A DNA stretch of 51,197 bases from Alphaproteobacteria bacterium (GCA_021774965.1 JAJFIL010000055.1:1-51197), one strand, 5' to 3'; counted from the first letter of the stretch, positions 15,085-25,250 are shown. Made by a program: numbers and translations. The notes: generated by a model not told the origin, from the letters alone.

Positions 15085-16055
15085 ATTGGCTCACAAATAT
15101 GGTTCGGCCCAAGATTTCGACGCTTTGGAAAAAGCGCGATACGGCGGAGAACCTTTGGCAGAAGTGCAAGAATTGCGGGGAGATGATTTTCCACCGCGAT
15201 TTGGCGGCGGCGCAGAATGTCTGCCCCAGCTGTAATCATCACATGCGTCTGCCTGCGCGGGACCGCCTGACGAATTTGTTCGATGGCGGTAATTTCGATG
15301 AGATCGAAGTGCCGGACGTGCCGACCGATCCGCTTGGCTTCCGCGATCAGAAGAAATATACTGACCGCATCAAGGAATATCGCAACAAGACCGGCGAAAA
15401 AGATGCGTTCCTGGTGTGCACCGGCGCGCTTGATGCGCAGCCGATTGTGGTCGCGCTCCAGAACTTTGCCTTCATGGGCGGGTCCCTTGGTATGGCTGCC
15501 GGAGAATCCATTGTTACCGCAGCAGCAGAAGCGGTCACGCGCAAATCCCCATTGATCTTGTTTGCGGCTTCCGGCGGAGCGCGCATGCAGGAAGGGATAT
15601 TGTCCCTTATGCAAATGCCGCGTACGACCATTGCCGTGCAGCGCCTTAAGGAAGCGGGTCTTCCTTACATTGTGGTTCTGACCGATCCCACCACTGGCGG
15701 GGTGACAGCCTCCTACGCGATGCTTGGCGACATTCAGATTGCCGAGCCCGGGGCCTTGATCGGGTTTGCCGGACAAAGGGTTATTGAACAGACGATCCGC
15801 GAACACCTTCCTGATGGCTTCCAGCGGGCTGAATACCTTTATGATCATGGCATGGTGGACATGGTGGTTCATCGTCACGAGATGCGCGGCACGCTAAGCC
15901 GCATCGTACGTCTTTTGATGGACAAGGGTGCGGCAGCGATCAGCACTCCTGCAACAGATGTGGTGCCTGCATCCGCGCCGGTCTCAACCATGCCCGTGCC
16001 GCAAGCGGCCAATGAAGACAACGACCCTCGGGCTGAAAAAGACGCAGCTGAATGA
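15081..16055 (+). CDS. accD: Acetyl-CoA carboxylase carboxyltransferase subunit beta
   Basis: With AccA this subunit moves the carboxyl group from biotin to acetyl-CoA, the committed step of fatty-acid synthesis. The 324-residue protein carries the bacterial N-terminal zinc ribbon (cysteines 29, 32, 48, 51). The crotonase-fold core follows, with [22 protein letters not shown], the [15 protein letters not shown] oxyanion region and [11 protein letters not shown]. The last 45 residues are a Pro/Ala-rich tail, variable in the family. ATGA overlaps link it to trpA and folC. The trpA-accD-folC order is widely conserved in proteobacteria. Confidence 0.97.
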   Translation: MNWLTNMVRPKISTLWKKRDTAENLWQKCKNCGEMIFHRDLAAAQNVCPSCNHHMRLPARDRLTNLFDGGNFDEIEVPDVPTDPLGFRDQKKYTDRIKEYRNKTGEKDAFLVCTGALDAQPIVVALQNFAFMGGSLGMAAGESIVTAAAEAVTRKSPLILFAASGGARMQEGILSLMQMPRTTIAVQRLKEAGLPYIVVLTDPTTGGVTASYAMLGDIQIAEPGALIGFAGQRVIEQTIREHLPDGFQRAEYLYDHGMVDMVVHRHEMRGTLSRIVRLLMDKGAAAISTPATDVVPASAPVSTMPVPQAANEDNDPRAEKDAAE

Positions 16056-17383
16056 ACACGACCCGTGAGCAGAGCGGCGCGATATTAGACCGCCTGCTCA
16101 CCCTTCATCCCAAAAGTATTGACCTGACGCTAGGCCGCATGGAGCGGCTTTTGGCTGCCTTGGGCAATCCAGAAACCAAGCTGCCGCCGGTAATCCATAT
16201 TGCGGGCACCAATGGCAAGGGCTCGGTTCTGGCCACGCTGAAGGGCTTGTTGCAGGCCGAAGGCCTGTTGGTGCATGCCTACACTTCTCCGCATCTGGTT
16301 GAATTTCGCGAACGGATTGAACTCGGTGGTGCGCCCATCTCTGAAGACACCCTGAGCGATCTTTTGGACGAGGTCGAACGCATAAATGGTGATGAGCCCA
16401 TTACCTTTTTCGAGATTACCACGGCAGCAGCGTTGCTCGCTTATTCGCGCACTTCTGCTGATGTCCTGTTGCTGGAAGTCGGTCTTGGCGGTCGCCTGGA
16501 TGCGACCAACGTTATTGAAACACCGCGTGTTAGTGTCATCACACCTGTAGCTTTGGACCATCAGGATTATCTTGGTGCCACGCTGGGGCAAATTGCTGGT
16601 GAAAAGGCAGGCATTCTCAAACGCAGCTGTGAGGCCATCATCGGACCGCAGGACCGAGAAGCTGAAACGGCCATTGAAGGTATTGCCAACAAGGTTAGTG
16701 CGCCGCTTAAACTTTATGGCACAGACTTTCTGGCCTATGAGGAACATGGGCGGTTTATTTATCAGGACACGGACGGCCTGATGGATCTGCCGTTGCCGCG
16801 ACTGGAAGGGCGCCATCAGATTGAAAATGCTGCCATTGCAATTGCAGCGGCCAAATCATTTGTAGGGCGAACACTCTCGCCGGATGTGATCGCAGCGGGT
16901 CTCAGGACCGCCACTTGGCCGGGACGCCTTCAGCGCCTCAAGGAGGGGCCGATTGTTTCTTCCCTTGGCATCGAAGGTGCGCTGAATGCCAACACGCCTG
17001 ATGTCTGGGTAGATGGCGGGCACAATCCTGCTGCTGCAGGGGCCGTGGCCCAGACCATGGCGGATATGGACGAACGCCTTTCAAGGCCGCTCTATATCAT
17101 CGCCGGGATGCTGCAAAACAAGGATGCAACGGGGTTTTTTCAGGCCTTTGAAGGGCTTGCGCGGCGGGTGTTCGCCGTTCCCATGGTCAAAGCCCATGAG
17201 GGTTTTGAGCCGACGGACCTTGCCGCGGCTGCCTCTGAAGCAGGCCTGGGGGCGGGTACGGCCTCCAACGTGGCGGATGCGATCAGCCAGGTGATGAGTG
17301 ATGTGGGAGAGGGCGAAATCCCGCGCATTCTTATCACGGGATCGCTCTATCTCGTCGGCGATGTGTTGAAAGACAACAGCTAA
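16052..17383 (+). CDS. folC: Folylpolyglutamate synthase / dihydrofolate synthase
   Basis: A Mur-ligase-family enzyme that adds glutamate to dihydropteroate and to reduced folates. The 443-residue sequence shows the ATP-binding [13 protein letters not shown] (about residues 49-61), [13 protein letters not shown], the [10 protein letters not shown] segment, [27 protein letters not shown], and WPGRLQR plus DGGHNPAAA in the C-terminal domain. Length is typical. It is last in the packed ihfB-to-folC group. After its stop the DNA folds into four consecutive hairpins before the convergent trxA. Confidence 0.95.
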   Translation: MNTTREQSGAILDRLLTLHPKSIDLTLGRMERLLAALGNPETKLPPVIHIAGTNGKGSVLATLKGLLQAEGLLVHAYTSPHLVEFRERIELGGAPISEDTLSDLLDEVERINGDEPITFFEITTAAALLAYSRTSADVLLLEVGLGGRLDATNVIETPRVSVITPVALDHQDYLGATLGQIAGEKAGILKRSCEAIIGPQDREAETAIEGIANKVSAPLKLYGTDFLAYEEHGRFIYQDTDGLMDLPLPRLEGRHQIENAAIAIAAAKSFVGRTLSPDVIAAGLRTATWPGRLQRLKEGPIVSSLGIEGALNANTPDVWVDGGHNPAAAGAVAQTMADMDERLSRPLYIIAGMLQNKDATGFFQAFEGLARRVFAVPMVKAHEGFEPTDLAAAASEAGLGAGTASNVADAISQVMSDVGEGEIPRILITGSLYLVGDVLKDNS

Positions 17384-17412
17384 AGAGTTCTCATCTCTGA
17401 TGGAAAAACCAA

Positions 17413-17494
17413 GGCGTATAAGCATACGCCCGGCGCTTATGCGCCGCCTCTCTTTGCGCAATGGCGCACTCTGGGAGCGTGCACGTTAGTGCAC
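17413..17494. repeat. Array of four tetraloop hairpins between folC and trxA
   Basis: Four perfect inverted repeats follow one another, each with a 4-base loop. They are GGCGTAT/ATACGCC (17413-17430), CGGCGC/GCGCCG (17431-17446), TGCGC/GCGCA (17455-17468) and GTGCAC/GTGCAC (17479-17494). None ends in a T run. The third is the exact reverse complement of the hairpin at 3664-3677. The array fits a REP/BIME-like interspersed palindromic repeat that may stop convergent transcription or stabilise mRNA ends. Confidence 0.6.
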
Positions 17495-17508
17495 AAGCGT
17501 GAGAGAAA

Positions 17509-17542
17509 CAAAAAGGGCCAGGCGATTTCTCACCCGGCCCTT
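17509..17542 (-). terminator. Rho-independent terminator of trxA
   Basis: On the minus strand AAGGGCC pairs with GGCCCTT across an 18-20 base loop, partly paired inside, and is followed by a T run. It lies 24 bases after the trxA stop. Confidence 0.75.
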
Positions 17543-17565
17543 CAAAAGATACTAATCCGTATGCG

Positions 17566-17886
17566 TTAGATCGAGGATTCAATCCACTCTGCAATCTTGC
17601 CTTTGGGAAGGGCACCGACCTTGGTGGCTGCAACTTGCCCACCGGAAAAGATCATCATGGTTGGAATGCCGCGTACGCCGTATTTTGCCGGCACGTTTGG
17701 GTTCTCATCAATGTTGATCTTGGCGATGGTCACTTTGCCTTCCATCTCACCGGCGATCTCTTCCAGTGCTGGGCCAATCTGCTTACAGGGGCCGCACCAT
17801 TCTGCCCAGAAATCCACCAATACAGGTGTGGAAGAATTCAGAACATCAGCCTCAAAATTGGCGTCGGTGATTTTCGTGGTGGACAT
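17566..17886 (-). CDS. trxA: Thioredoxin
   Basis: A 106-residue cytoplasmic disulfide reductase that keeps proteins such as ribonucleotide reductase reduced. The active site WCGPC is at residues 30-34, followed by the cis-proline segment GIPTMMIF and the closing [13 protein letters not shown] helix. Length is standard for Trx1. AAGGAG stands 7 bases before the ATG. It is downstream of addA on the same strand, but a terminator at 17961 separates them, so it should have its own promoter. Confidence 0.97.
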   Translation of the reverse strand: MSTTKITDANFEADVLNSSTPVLVDFWAEWCGPCKQIGPALEEIAGEMEGKVTIAKINIDENPNVPAKYGVRGIPTMMIFSGGQVAATKVGALPKGKIAEWIESSI

Positions 17887-17960
17887 GGGGCAACTCCTTT
17901 ACTCAGGTTTGTGATCTCTCCCTCAGGGGTAGCTCGTTTCTGCAAGCACTTTTGAGGGCG

Positions 17961-17988
17961 AAAAGGCCCCCCAAGCAAAAGGGAGGCC
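17961..17988 (-). terminator. Rho-independent terminator of the addA transcript
   Basis: On the minus strand GGCCTCCC pairs with GGGGGGCC (one mismatch) around an 8-base loop and runs into TTTT. It ends the transcript that comes from tsaE through addA. Confidence 0.75.
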
Positions 17989-18035
17989 CTGTTTGAAGTA
18001 AAATGTAGGAATGCCGCCGCCAGCCGTCAAGCAGA

Positions 18036-21000
18036 TCAATTTGCTATGGGAGATTTGCCTGCAATCTCAGACCATTGGGCGTTAAGCATTTCCTCGCCCA
18101 GGACCATCACATGGGGCCCATGGGTCCAGACCAGGGCGCAATGGACTTTGATTCGAGGATAGATCTGGCGCAGTAATTCCCGGTAACCCGCCATTTGCCG
18201 CCAGTAGGTTGGCGAGACCTTCGCCGGATCCGTTGGGGCTGGGTGGTTGGTCTTATAATCCAACACCCAGATCGCATCCTCGGTGATGGCCAGACGATCC
18301 GCGCGACCCTCAAGACGGACTTTCTCGCCTTTAATCTCCACCATTCCGGCGAGGGCAACTTCCGCTCGTCCCTTTACGCCGAAAAGGGTTTTCATTTCCG
18401 GCAGGTCCATCAGGGCAAAGGTCTCCCGTGCCAGCTCATCTCGCTGGCTCTCATTGAAGCCCTCAGCAAAGTTTTGGAGGTATACCGCAGCAGCCTCGGC
18501 GCGACGGGCCTTGGGCAGATCGGGTAGGGTCTGCAGCAGGCGGTGGACCAGTTGACCGCGCTGGGCAGCCATCCCCCCATCGCCGCCGGGAGGAAACACA
18601 GGGCTCTCATCTTCATCCAATTTGGAGGGAGACAACCTTTGCGGCGAAGTTTCCTGAGGCGCAGGCGTTTTGGCCCAGCTCGGGACATCTTCAAATAACG
18701 ATACAGCGGCATCAGCCTTCTTGGCATCCTCCCGCGCTGGACCATCCTTGTCAAAGCGCAGAAAAGTTTCCCCGTCAGGGCCCTCGATCTCTTCACCGAG
18801 TTCGGCAAGTCCAGTCTGGACAAGCTCATGCCAACAGCCCTCATCCATGCCACGTACGCCGGTCCAGCCGCAGATATAGAGCCGCTCCCGGGCGCGGGTC
18901 ATGGCCACATACAAAAGACGCCGGTATTCGTGCAAGGTCTCGTTTCCATAATCTGCGCGAGCTTGCGAGGAAATCGGATCATCATCCGCCTTGCGCGGGC
19001 TCCACAGAAATAACGGATCGCCCTCCGGCGCACCATCGCGGCCGATAAGCTGGCTTGCCAGAATGCCGTTCTCACTTTGTGACTTTGGTACGGCACAGGT
19101 GTCGGGCAGGAACACAATGTTCCCTTCCAGCCCCTTGGCCCCATGCACGGTCATGACAGAAACCTCATCACGGCCCTGTTCCATATCCCGCTTAATCTCG
19201 GTGGTGGTGTGGGTCAGGGCATGAAGAAAACTGTGGAGAGAGGGGGTCTCATTGCGCTCATGGAAAAGCGCCAGAGACATAAACTCCTCAATGGGGTCTT
19301 CCGCATCCGGCCCCAAACGCTGAAGCAGTTTTGCCTTACCGCCGTCCTCAAAAAGTGATGCCGCAAAGAATTCATAGGGCGGCATGAAGTCAGCCCGCGC
19401 AAGCACCTTGCTCAACCACGCATGGGCCAGGGCGAAAGCCTCATTATGTTTTGCGTCGCTTAATGCATGCCACAAGGATCCACGGCGACCGTGAGCCAGC
19501 TCAAACAGTTGCTCATCGGTCAAGCCCACAAAGGGGCTCTTGAGAACTTCTGCCAGAGCCAAATCGTCGGACGGGGTCAGCGCAAAGGCGCCCAGCGACA
19601 ATAGATCCTGCACGGCAATATGGTCGGCAATCTTCAAACGATCCGCGCCAGCGACAGGGATGTTATACTTCTTCAGCTCACGGATCATATGTTCCATGAA
19701 GTTGGATCGCCGCCGCACCAGGATCAGAATGTCCGACGGGCGAATGGGTCGGTCGGCACCGGCCAGCAACTTATTTGTGTCTAGCCAGGTCTTGATGGTC
19801 TTGGCGATGCGGGTGGCGAGGCGACCTTCGGGGCTTGAGGCCGTTACGGTATTGAGCGGCACCTCCCAAGGCACCAAGTCCTCTTCGTCGCCCGGCTCCA
19901 AAACGGGCCACAGCTCCACCAGCCCGGGGGCCTCATTGTGGCGGGCCTGATGGTGCAAAGCCTCGGAAGCTTCATCGCCCGATACAAGCGCTGCGGTCTT
20001 GAAAACCGCATCCACCGCATCAAGAACCGGCGAAGAGGAGCGGAACGAAAGATCCAGCTCCACGGCATTGAAATCGTGCTCCGCTTCCTGCCAGCGCCCG
20101 CTGAAATGCTCCCGCATCTCTGCAAACTTCTGGGGCCGAGCGCCCTGAAACCGATAGATGGATTGTTTGACGTCTCCCACAGCAAAGAGGGATCGCGTGC
20201 GATCTCCGTCTTCCGCAGCACCAAGGCCTGCTGTCATCTCAGCGGCAAGGCGCTCAATGATCTCCCACTGCTGCGGGCTGGTATCCTGGGCTTCGTCCAC
20301 CAGAATATGGTCGATGCCTTCGTCCAGCTTGTAATGCACCCAGGCATCGTTGGGCGGGGTCAGCAGCTCGCGCATTTCAATAATCAGATCGTTGAAATCC
20401 AACGCGCCCTGAGCGGCTTTCAGTTGTTTGTAGATGCCAAGATAGGTGCCGCCAAATATCAGTACGGCGCGGGTACGCTCTGCCGTCTCCGCTGCGGCGA
20501 TGCGTTGTTGCACAGCGATGATGCGGCTTTGCTCAGCGCGCATGACCTCTTCGGCATCCTGCGCCTTCTTGGTGGTGACGTTCTTTTTGGGCTCGCCGGT
20601 TGTTGTGAGAAAGACGGATTTGTATTCGTCCCACAGGTCCGCTCGGTTCGGAGTTTCCAAAAAGCGGGTGAGTATCTCCGCTGCGGTTTGAGAGGTCTTG
20701 GCTCCTTGCAGCAAAATGGGGATGGCCCCGCGCAGCTCCTCGGCGTTTAAGGCCTCATCGGTGGTTTCTTGCTCAATGATACCCTCTGGCGTGATGCCGG
20801 GCGCAAGACCCAGATGCCGCCACAGCATATCCCAAAGCTCACTGCGGCTTTGACCCGCAAACAGCGCATTGAACTCATCGCTCTTGGCCATAAAGGTAGC
20901 CAGCAGCGCTGTAAGCTGGGTCTCGTCCCGGCTTTCCACCAGCAATTGATGGGCTGCTGAAAGATCTGCCTCCTCACCGCTCAGCACTTTTTCAAACAGA

Positions 21001-21497
21001 TGGTGCCGCGCGCGGGTTTGCAGCTCCAATGCCGCTTCATTTTCCAATAGATCAAAGCCGGGATGAATGCTGGCCTCAAGGGGAAAGCGCTTCAGTACCG
21101 ATTGGCAAAACCCGTGAATGGTCTGGATTTTCAGCCCGCCCGGTGTTTCCAGCGCGCGCGCGAATAGCCGTCGGGCGCGCTTCAGCTCCTCCACCTCTAC
21201 ATGGGCACCATGAAGTTTTTTCAGCTCTTCGCGCAATTCAACATCTTGCGCCAGGGACCATTCCCCAAGGCGTTTGAACAGACGCGTTGCCATCTCGGCG
21301 GCGGCGGCCTTGGTATAGGTGATGCACAGGATGCGGGCGGGGTTGGCTCCGGCCAGCAACAGTCGCGCCACCCGGTCCACCAGCACATGGGTCTTGCCGG
21401 TGCCGGCATTGGCAGACACCCAGGCAGCAGCAGTGGGGTCTGCCGCGTTGCGTTGGCGGGCAGTGGTATCTTCAAGGAGGGCGTCGATCTTATCCAT
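18036..21497 (-). CDS. addA: Double-strand break repair helicase AddA
   Basis: The UvrD-like helicase and nuclease subunit of AddAB, which resects DNA ends and loads RecA, replacing RecBCD here. The 1153-residue protein has the Q-motif and Walker A (WVSANAGTGKTHVLVDR, about residues 26-42), the Ia motif ILCITYTKAAAAEM, Walker B HILVDEAQDTSPQQW, VGDVKQSIYRFQGA, VMTVHGAKGLE and LYVAMTRARERL. The C-terminal RecB-type nuclease has EGRADRL and VLDYKTN. The ATG at 21497 was chosen because GGAGG lies 5 bases upstream and it overlaps the addB stop by only 8 bases. Longer starts (for example 21524) are possible. Confidence 0.93.
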   Translation of the reverse strand: MDKIDALLEDTTARQRNAADPTAAAWVSANAGTGKTHVLVDRVARLLLAGANPARILCITYTKAAAAEMATRLFKRLGEWSLAQDVELREELKKLHGAHVEVEELKRARRLFARALETPGGLKIQTIHGFCQSVLKRFPLEASIHPGFDLLENEAALELQTRARHHLFEKVLSGEEADLSAAHQLLVESRDETQLTALLATFMAKSDEFNALFAGQSRSELWDMLWRHLGLAPGITPEGIIEQETTDEALNAEELRGAIPILLQGAKTSQTAAEILTRFLETPNRADLWDEYKSVFLTTTGEPKKNVTTKKAQDAEEVMRAEQSRIIAVQQRIAAAETAERTRAVLIFGGTYLGIYKQLKAAQGALDFNDLIIEMRELLTPPNDAWVHYKLDEGIDHILVDEAQDTSPQQWEIIERLAAEMTAGLGAAEDGDRTRSLFAVGDVKQSIYRFQGARPQKFAEMREHFSGRWQEAEHDFNAVELDLSFRSSSPVLDAVDAVFKTAALVSGDEASEALHHQARHNEAPGLVELWPVLEPGDEEDLVPWEVPLNTVTASSPEGRLATRIAKTIKTWLDTNKLLAGADRPIRPSDILILVRRRSNFMEHMIRELKKYNIPVAGADRLKIADHIAVQDLLSLGAFALTPSDDLALAEVLKSPFVGLTDEQLFELAHGRRGSLWHALSDAKHNEAFALAHAWLSKVLARADFMPPYEFFAASLFEDGGKAKLLQRLGPDAEDPIEEFMSLALFHERNETPSLHSFLHALTHTTTEIKRDMEQGRDEVSVMTVHGAKGLEGNIVFLPDTCAVPKSQSENGILASQLIGRDGAPEGDPLFLWSPRKADDDPISSQARADYGNETLHEYRRLLYVAMTRARERLYICGWTGVRGMDEGCWHELVQTGLAELGEEIEGPDGETFLRFDKDGPAREDAKKADAAVSLFEDVPSWAKTPAPQETSPQRLSPSKLDEDESPVFPPGGDGGMAAQRGQLVHRLLQTLPDLPKARRAEAAAVYLQNFAEGFNESQRDELARETFALMDLPEMKTLFGVKGRAEVALAGMVEIKGEKVRLEGRADRLAITEDAIWVLDYKTNHPAPTDPAKVSPTYWRQMAGYRELLRQIYPRIKVHCALVWTHGPHVMVLGEEMLNAQWSEIAGKSPIAN

Positions 21498-24400
21498 CGC
21501 TGCCTCCGCTTTCTCCGCCGCCATCTCCACCCCCAACCGACCATTCCAGGCGTCGGGCGAGATGATCATAGTCCCCAAAGACGTTCGCCATGCGGGGGCG
21601 AGGTTGGGAGGGGTAGGGACGCGCCAGATCATCAAACTCTTCGATCAGGGCGATGAAGTTTTCAAAGGCATTTTCTGCCAGATCCAGGGTGCGGTCTTCA
21701 TCTGCCGAAATGATACGCTCTTCGCCGGGCTTAACGCCCCCTTTAAGGCCCACGTACGTTAAGTGGCTGACAGGTGCAGTGAGAGCGTCGCCAAAACCGC
21801 CCTTTGATACCATTGCTGCTTCAAGGGTCACCTGTGGCGCCAAGCCGGTCTCACAAGCATCTTTGCGCGGCATCACACCGGTCTTGTAATCGATGATGCC
21901 AATGGAGCCATCCTCATGGCGATCAATACGGTCGGCGCGCCCGCGCAAGGTGAAGGCATTGTCTCCGGCGTCGAAGGTCAGCTCTCCTTTCAGCTCAGCC
22001 AGCGCTTCAACGGTGACCGTGCGGTGCTTTGCTTCAAACTCGATAACCCAATCGGCAACCCGTTCGAACCGTGGCCACCAGATGGCCATGACTTCGGGCT
22101 TGTCCCTGAAGGCCTCGAAATGTTTTGTCCCGATGCTGAGCAGTTGCTCTCGCGCGTCGGTTGGCAGGTCTTTGGGAAACGCCTTGGTGAACTCCTCCAT
22201 GATGTCATGGATCAGGTTGCCTCGCTCGGCGGGTCCTACGGCGCGGTCGATCTCATCCAGAGGGCGCAGGCGCAATACATATTTTGCGTAGATCGAATAA
22301 GGATCGCGGATCCATTTTTCTACGTCTGTGACAGAAAGCTTGCGTGGGCGCGTCTCAACCGGCGGCGTCGGAAGTGGCGGGGCCACGGGCATGGGCGCTC
22401 CGGCGGGATCATCCAGCTTCCGCGCCCATTGTCCATAGGGTGCCGTCAATGCATCCAGATTTGGCAGGTCTGAGCCTTTTAGCAAGTTCTCAAGACGTAA
22501 CCACCAGCGTGAAGGGACCGCCGGTTGGCCATCTACTTTTTCTGAACGAGACAAGATCACTCGCGGGCTGGCCGCCAATTGAGCAAAGTCGTGAGCGGAG
22601 AGGCCGATTTGCCTTTCCGGAGACGAAAGCCCCAATTTCGCGCGCATGGGCCGGGAGAGCCAGGGATCCAGGCTGGCTTCTGCAGGCCAGACTTTCTCCA
22701 CCAGGCCGCCCAGGATCATGAGGTCGGCCTGTTGCAGGCGCGCTTCCAAGGGTCCCCAAATAAAGAGGCGTGGGTGAGCGCCCTCTTGCGCGCGCACAGG
22801 CCTTGAGGCCATCAGGCTACGGATCAAATTGGCGAAAGCTTCGGCATCCATGTTGCCAAGACTGTCAGGTGCTGCCAATAGCTCGTTGATGAAATCGGCC
22901 AGTTCCTCGCCCGCCGCCTTTTCCCAAAGCCGGTCGCTGACGCCAATCTCGTTCGCAGCGAGGGCAATAGCGGCGACCCGAAACGTCTCCACCCAGGTTT
23001 CTGCATTTGTGCCGATCGCGACGAGTTCGCTAAGCGGCCGAGTGTGGTCAACAAGACGGTTCACCAAAGATAGAGCCAATCCGATCTGATCGCGACTTTG
23101 TTGACGGTCCGCGATATCAAGCTTGCGTTCAAGATCATGGATCAGCCCTTCAAGCCCTGCTCCACGGCGAACGCCGCGAAAGCCGTGCAACTCCAACGCA
23201 TCAATCTCAAGACGCAAGGCTCCACGGCTTTGCCCTGTATGAAAAAACGGATGTTTCAGCAAGGCAAGGGTTGGCACGGCCGCCCAATTGCTGGCCAGAG
23301 CATCGATGAGATGAAGGAGGAAAGTGCCTGGTGCTGAGTTAAGCAACACAGATCCCGCGCTATCATCAATTGTTAGGTCAAAGCGTTTGAGTTCTGCTGA
23401 AACGCGCCGTGCGAGGTTTCTGTCTGGGGTGACCAGGGCAGCGGTCTGGCTCGGCTCCTCCACTGCCTCGCGCATGGCAAGGGCGATGGCGCGGGCTTCC
23501 TCCGCACTGTTTTGAGCCACAAGGAAGGAAAGCCCGTTGCAGGCTTCCGCGCTGGAGAGGTCTTTCGCCGTACTAATCCATTCATCCGTGGCGGCGCTGG
23601 GGCGTAGGGCCTCATTTATGAGCCTTTGACGCGGCGGCACGTGGGTGTCGGCACCAACCGCATGAGAGTCCCACGCCTTGATTGCGGCACGATCCGCATC
23701 AAGATGATTTAAGAGCGCCGACATCCCAAATTGGGGGTGGCTGGGCTCCAGTTCTTCCCAGCCGCGGGCACTCATTTCCAGATCGACGCCGGGCAGCACG
23801 ATGTGCCCTTGGTCAAGACCCGCAATGACTTTCAGGAGGTCTGCTGTGGCGGGTACACTACCGGTGGTGCCTGCTGCGATGATGGGGTGATTGGGCGGCG
23901 TGCCTTTCCACCGCGTAGCCAGTGTCTCCAGTAATCGGTTGCGTCGATCTGCCGGGTCCAACTTACGCTCTTCTTCCAGGATAAGCGGCCATGCCTCGCG
24001 AATAATCTTGAGGAACTCGATGGTGTGCTGCCAGTTTTTGGCAAATTGTTCCGGCACCAGATCGTCCAGCCCCGCCAGTGATACACGCTCCGTATGCACC
24101 GTATCCAGGAACCGGGCCAGGCTGCGCGCCATCTCTATCGCTTGAGCGGGAGCTACCTGCGTGCCGGTGGAGCTCATGAGGCGTGCGACCAAACCGGCCA
24201 ACCTGAATACCCGCCCCAATTCATCCATGGCGGGCGGAGTGGCAAGATCAGCTTCCGCGTTGCCGCCAAAGCCCTCCAAGGCGAGGGCTTCTTCGTCTAC
24301 ATCTCCGATGGGTTGGATCTGCGGCAGCAGAAGCGCTTCTGTGCCTTTGTCCGCTGCGATGCGCCCAAAGGCCTCAATAAGCGCGCGCACCCCGCGGCGG

Positions 24401-24534
24401 GTGGGCAGAAGGATTAAAACCCGGGTCAGGGCCAACGGATCATCGACATCGCCATAGGCATCAAGAACCCCTTGCGCCAGCGTATCGGTAAACGCAGCAC
24501 CCGGAGGGATTGTTGAAAGGCGAGGGAGGTCCAT
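21490..24534 (-). CDS. addB: Double-strand break repair protein AddB
   Basis: Partner of AddA; in the family it recognises Chi and supplies the second nuclease. The 1014-residue sequence starts with a degenerate helicase domain (ILLPTRRGVRALIEAF in place of a true Walker A). It ends with a RecB-type nuclease (ALRGRADRIDRHEDGSIGIIDYKTG). The four cysteines that bind an iron-sulfur cluster in Bacillus AddB are absent around this nuclease, as in the alphaproteobacterial form. The ATG at 24534 overlaps the stop of the nucleotidyltransferase by one base (TGATG), which fixes the start. It is co-transcribed with tsaE, the two sugar genes and addA. Confidence 0.93.
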   Translation of the reverse strand: MDLPRLSTIPPGAAFTDTLAQGVLDAYGDVDDPLALTRVLILLPTRRGVRALIEAFGRIAADKGTEALLLPQIQPIGDVDEEALALEGFGGNAEADLATPPAMDELGRVFRLAGLVARLMSSTGTQVAPAQAIEMARSLARFLDTVHTERVSLAGLDDLVPEQFAKNWQHTIEFLKIIREAWPLILEEERKLDPADRRNRLLETLATRWKGTPPNHPIIAAGTTGSVPATADLLKVIAGLDQGHIVLPGVDLEMSARGWEELEPSHPQFGMSALLNHLDADRAAIKAWDSHAVGADTHVPPRQRLINEALRPSAATDEWISTAKDLSSAEACNGLSFLVAQNSAEEARAIALAMREAVEEPSQTAALVTPDRNLARRVSAELKRFDLTIDDSAGSVLLNSAPGTFLLHLIDALASNWAAVPTLALLKHPFFHTGQSRGALRLEIDALELHGFRGVRRGAGLEGLIHDLERKLDIADRQQSRDQIGLALSLVNRLVDHTRPLSELVAIGTNAETWVETFRVAAIALAANEIGVSDRLWEKAAGEELADFINELLAAPDSLGNMDAEAFANLIRSLMASRPVRAQEGAHPRLFIWGPLEARLQQADLMILGGLVEKVWPAEASLDPWLSRPMRAKLGLSSPERQIGLSAHDFAQLAASPRVILSRSEKVDGQPAVPSRWWLRLENLLKGSDLPNLDALTAPYGQWARKLDDPAGAPMPVAPPLPTPPVETRPRKLSVTDVEKWIRDPYSIYAKYVLRLRPLDEIDRAVGPAERGNLIHDIMEEFTKAFPKDLPTDAREQLLSIGTKHFEAFRDKPEVMAIWWPRFERVADWVIEFEAKHRTVTVEALAELKGELTFDAGDNAFTLRGRADRIDRHEDGSIGIIDYKTGVMPRKDACETGLAPQVTLEAAMVSKGGFGDALTAPVSHLTYVGLKGGVKPGEERIISADEDRTLDLAENAFENFIALIEEFDDLARPYPSQPRPRMANVFGDYDHLARRLEWSVGGGDGGGESGGSDG

Positions 24535-25250
24535 CACGTGTTGGCCAAAACCTCCGTCGCCGCGGTGACCCCATCGGGGGAGCCCACATGGCAACCGACG
24601 CCCTTATGGACAAGACCATGGAGGCGGCCATTAGGAATCATTTGATCCCAGATTAGGTTGTTGGAGAACGGCTCGTCCGGTGTGTCGGCATAGGCTGCCT
24701 TGGTGAGGATCTGAACCCCCATCCAGGCATAAGGCGCGGACGCAGCGGCCCCGCGCCGAGAAAGATGTCCGGCTTCATCCATAAAGAAATCACCGGCCCC
24801 GTCAAAACCCGTTGTGCGCTCCATGGGAGACAGCAACATGAGGGCGTCCATTTTCGCGCCGTCCCAGGCTTCGGCCAAGCGGGTAAGGGCTGGCGTGCCC
24901 TCTTCGGTCCAGATGAAATCAGAATTGTAGGTGAAAAACGGTCCGTCATCGAAATGGCCAAGGGCGTTTTTTACGCCGCCGCCGGTATCGAGCAATTTCG
25001 CACGTTCGTCCGAGATCTGAATGGTGGGGCTGGGGCGCTTATTCAGATGCGCGATTAATTGGTCACCCTTGTAGTGAGCATTGACCACCACATCGCTCAC
25101 GCCTGCGGCCTCTAACGCATCAATCACGTGATCAATCAGCGTTTTCCCGCCAACTTCGACCAGTGGCTTGGGGCGATCTTCGGTCAGGTGCAGCATGCGC
25201 GTGCCAAGACCTCCGGCAAGTACCATGGCTTTGGTAATCACCGCACTCAT
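24534..25250 (-). CDS. murU: Sugar-phosphate nucleotidyltransferase, MurU-like
   Basis: A 238-residue NTP-transferase with the nucleotide-binding AMVLAGGLGTRM (about residues 8-19), RPKPLVEVGGKTLIDH, a LDTGGGVKNAL loop, and YNSDFIW as metal-binding region. It follows a phosphotransferase of the AmgK type by a 4-base overlap. In Pseudomonas and Caulobacter, AmgK phosphorylates MurNAc at C1 and MurU turns it into UDP-MurNAc, recycling peptidoglycan past MurA. The gene pair in this order supports MurU rather than a GDP-mannose or glucose transferase, but the substrate is inferred from context and family. Confidence 0.8.
   Translation of the reverse strand: MSAVITKAMVLAGGLGTRMLHLTEDRPKPLVEVGGKTLIDHVIDALEAAGVSDVVVNAHYKGDQLIAHLNKRPSPTIQISDERAKLLDTGGGVKNALGHFDDGPFFTYNSDFIWTEEGTPALTRLAEAWDGAKMDALMLLSPMERTTGFDGAGDFFMDEAGHLSRRGAAASAPYAWMGVQILTKAAYADTPDEPFSNNLIWDQMIPNGRLHGLVHKGVGCHVGSPDGVTAATEVLANT

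Noticed and set aside
17391-17642. Minus-strand frame over the hairpin array and trxA end
   Set aside because: It overlaps trxA in another frame and its sequence is the translation of palindromes.
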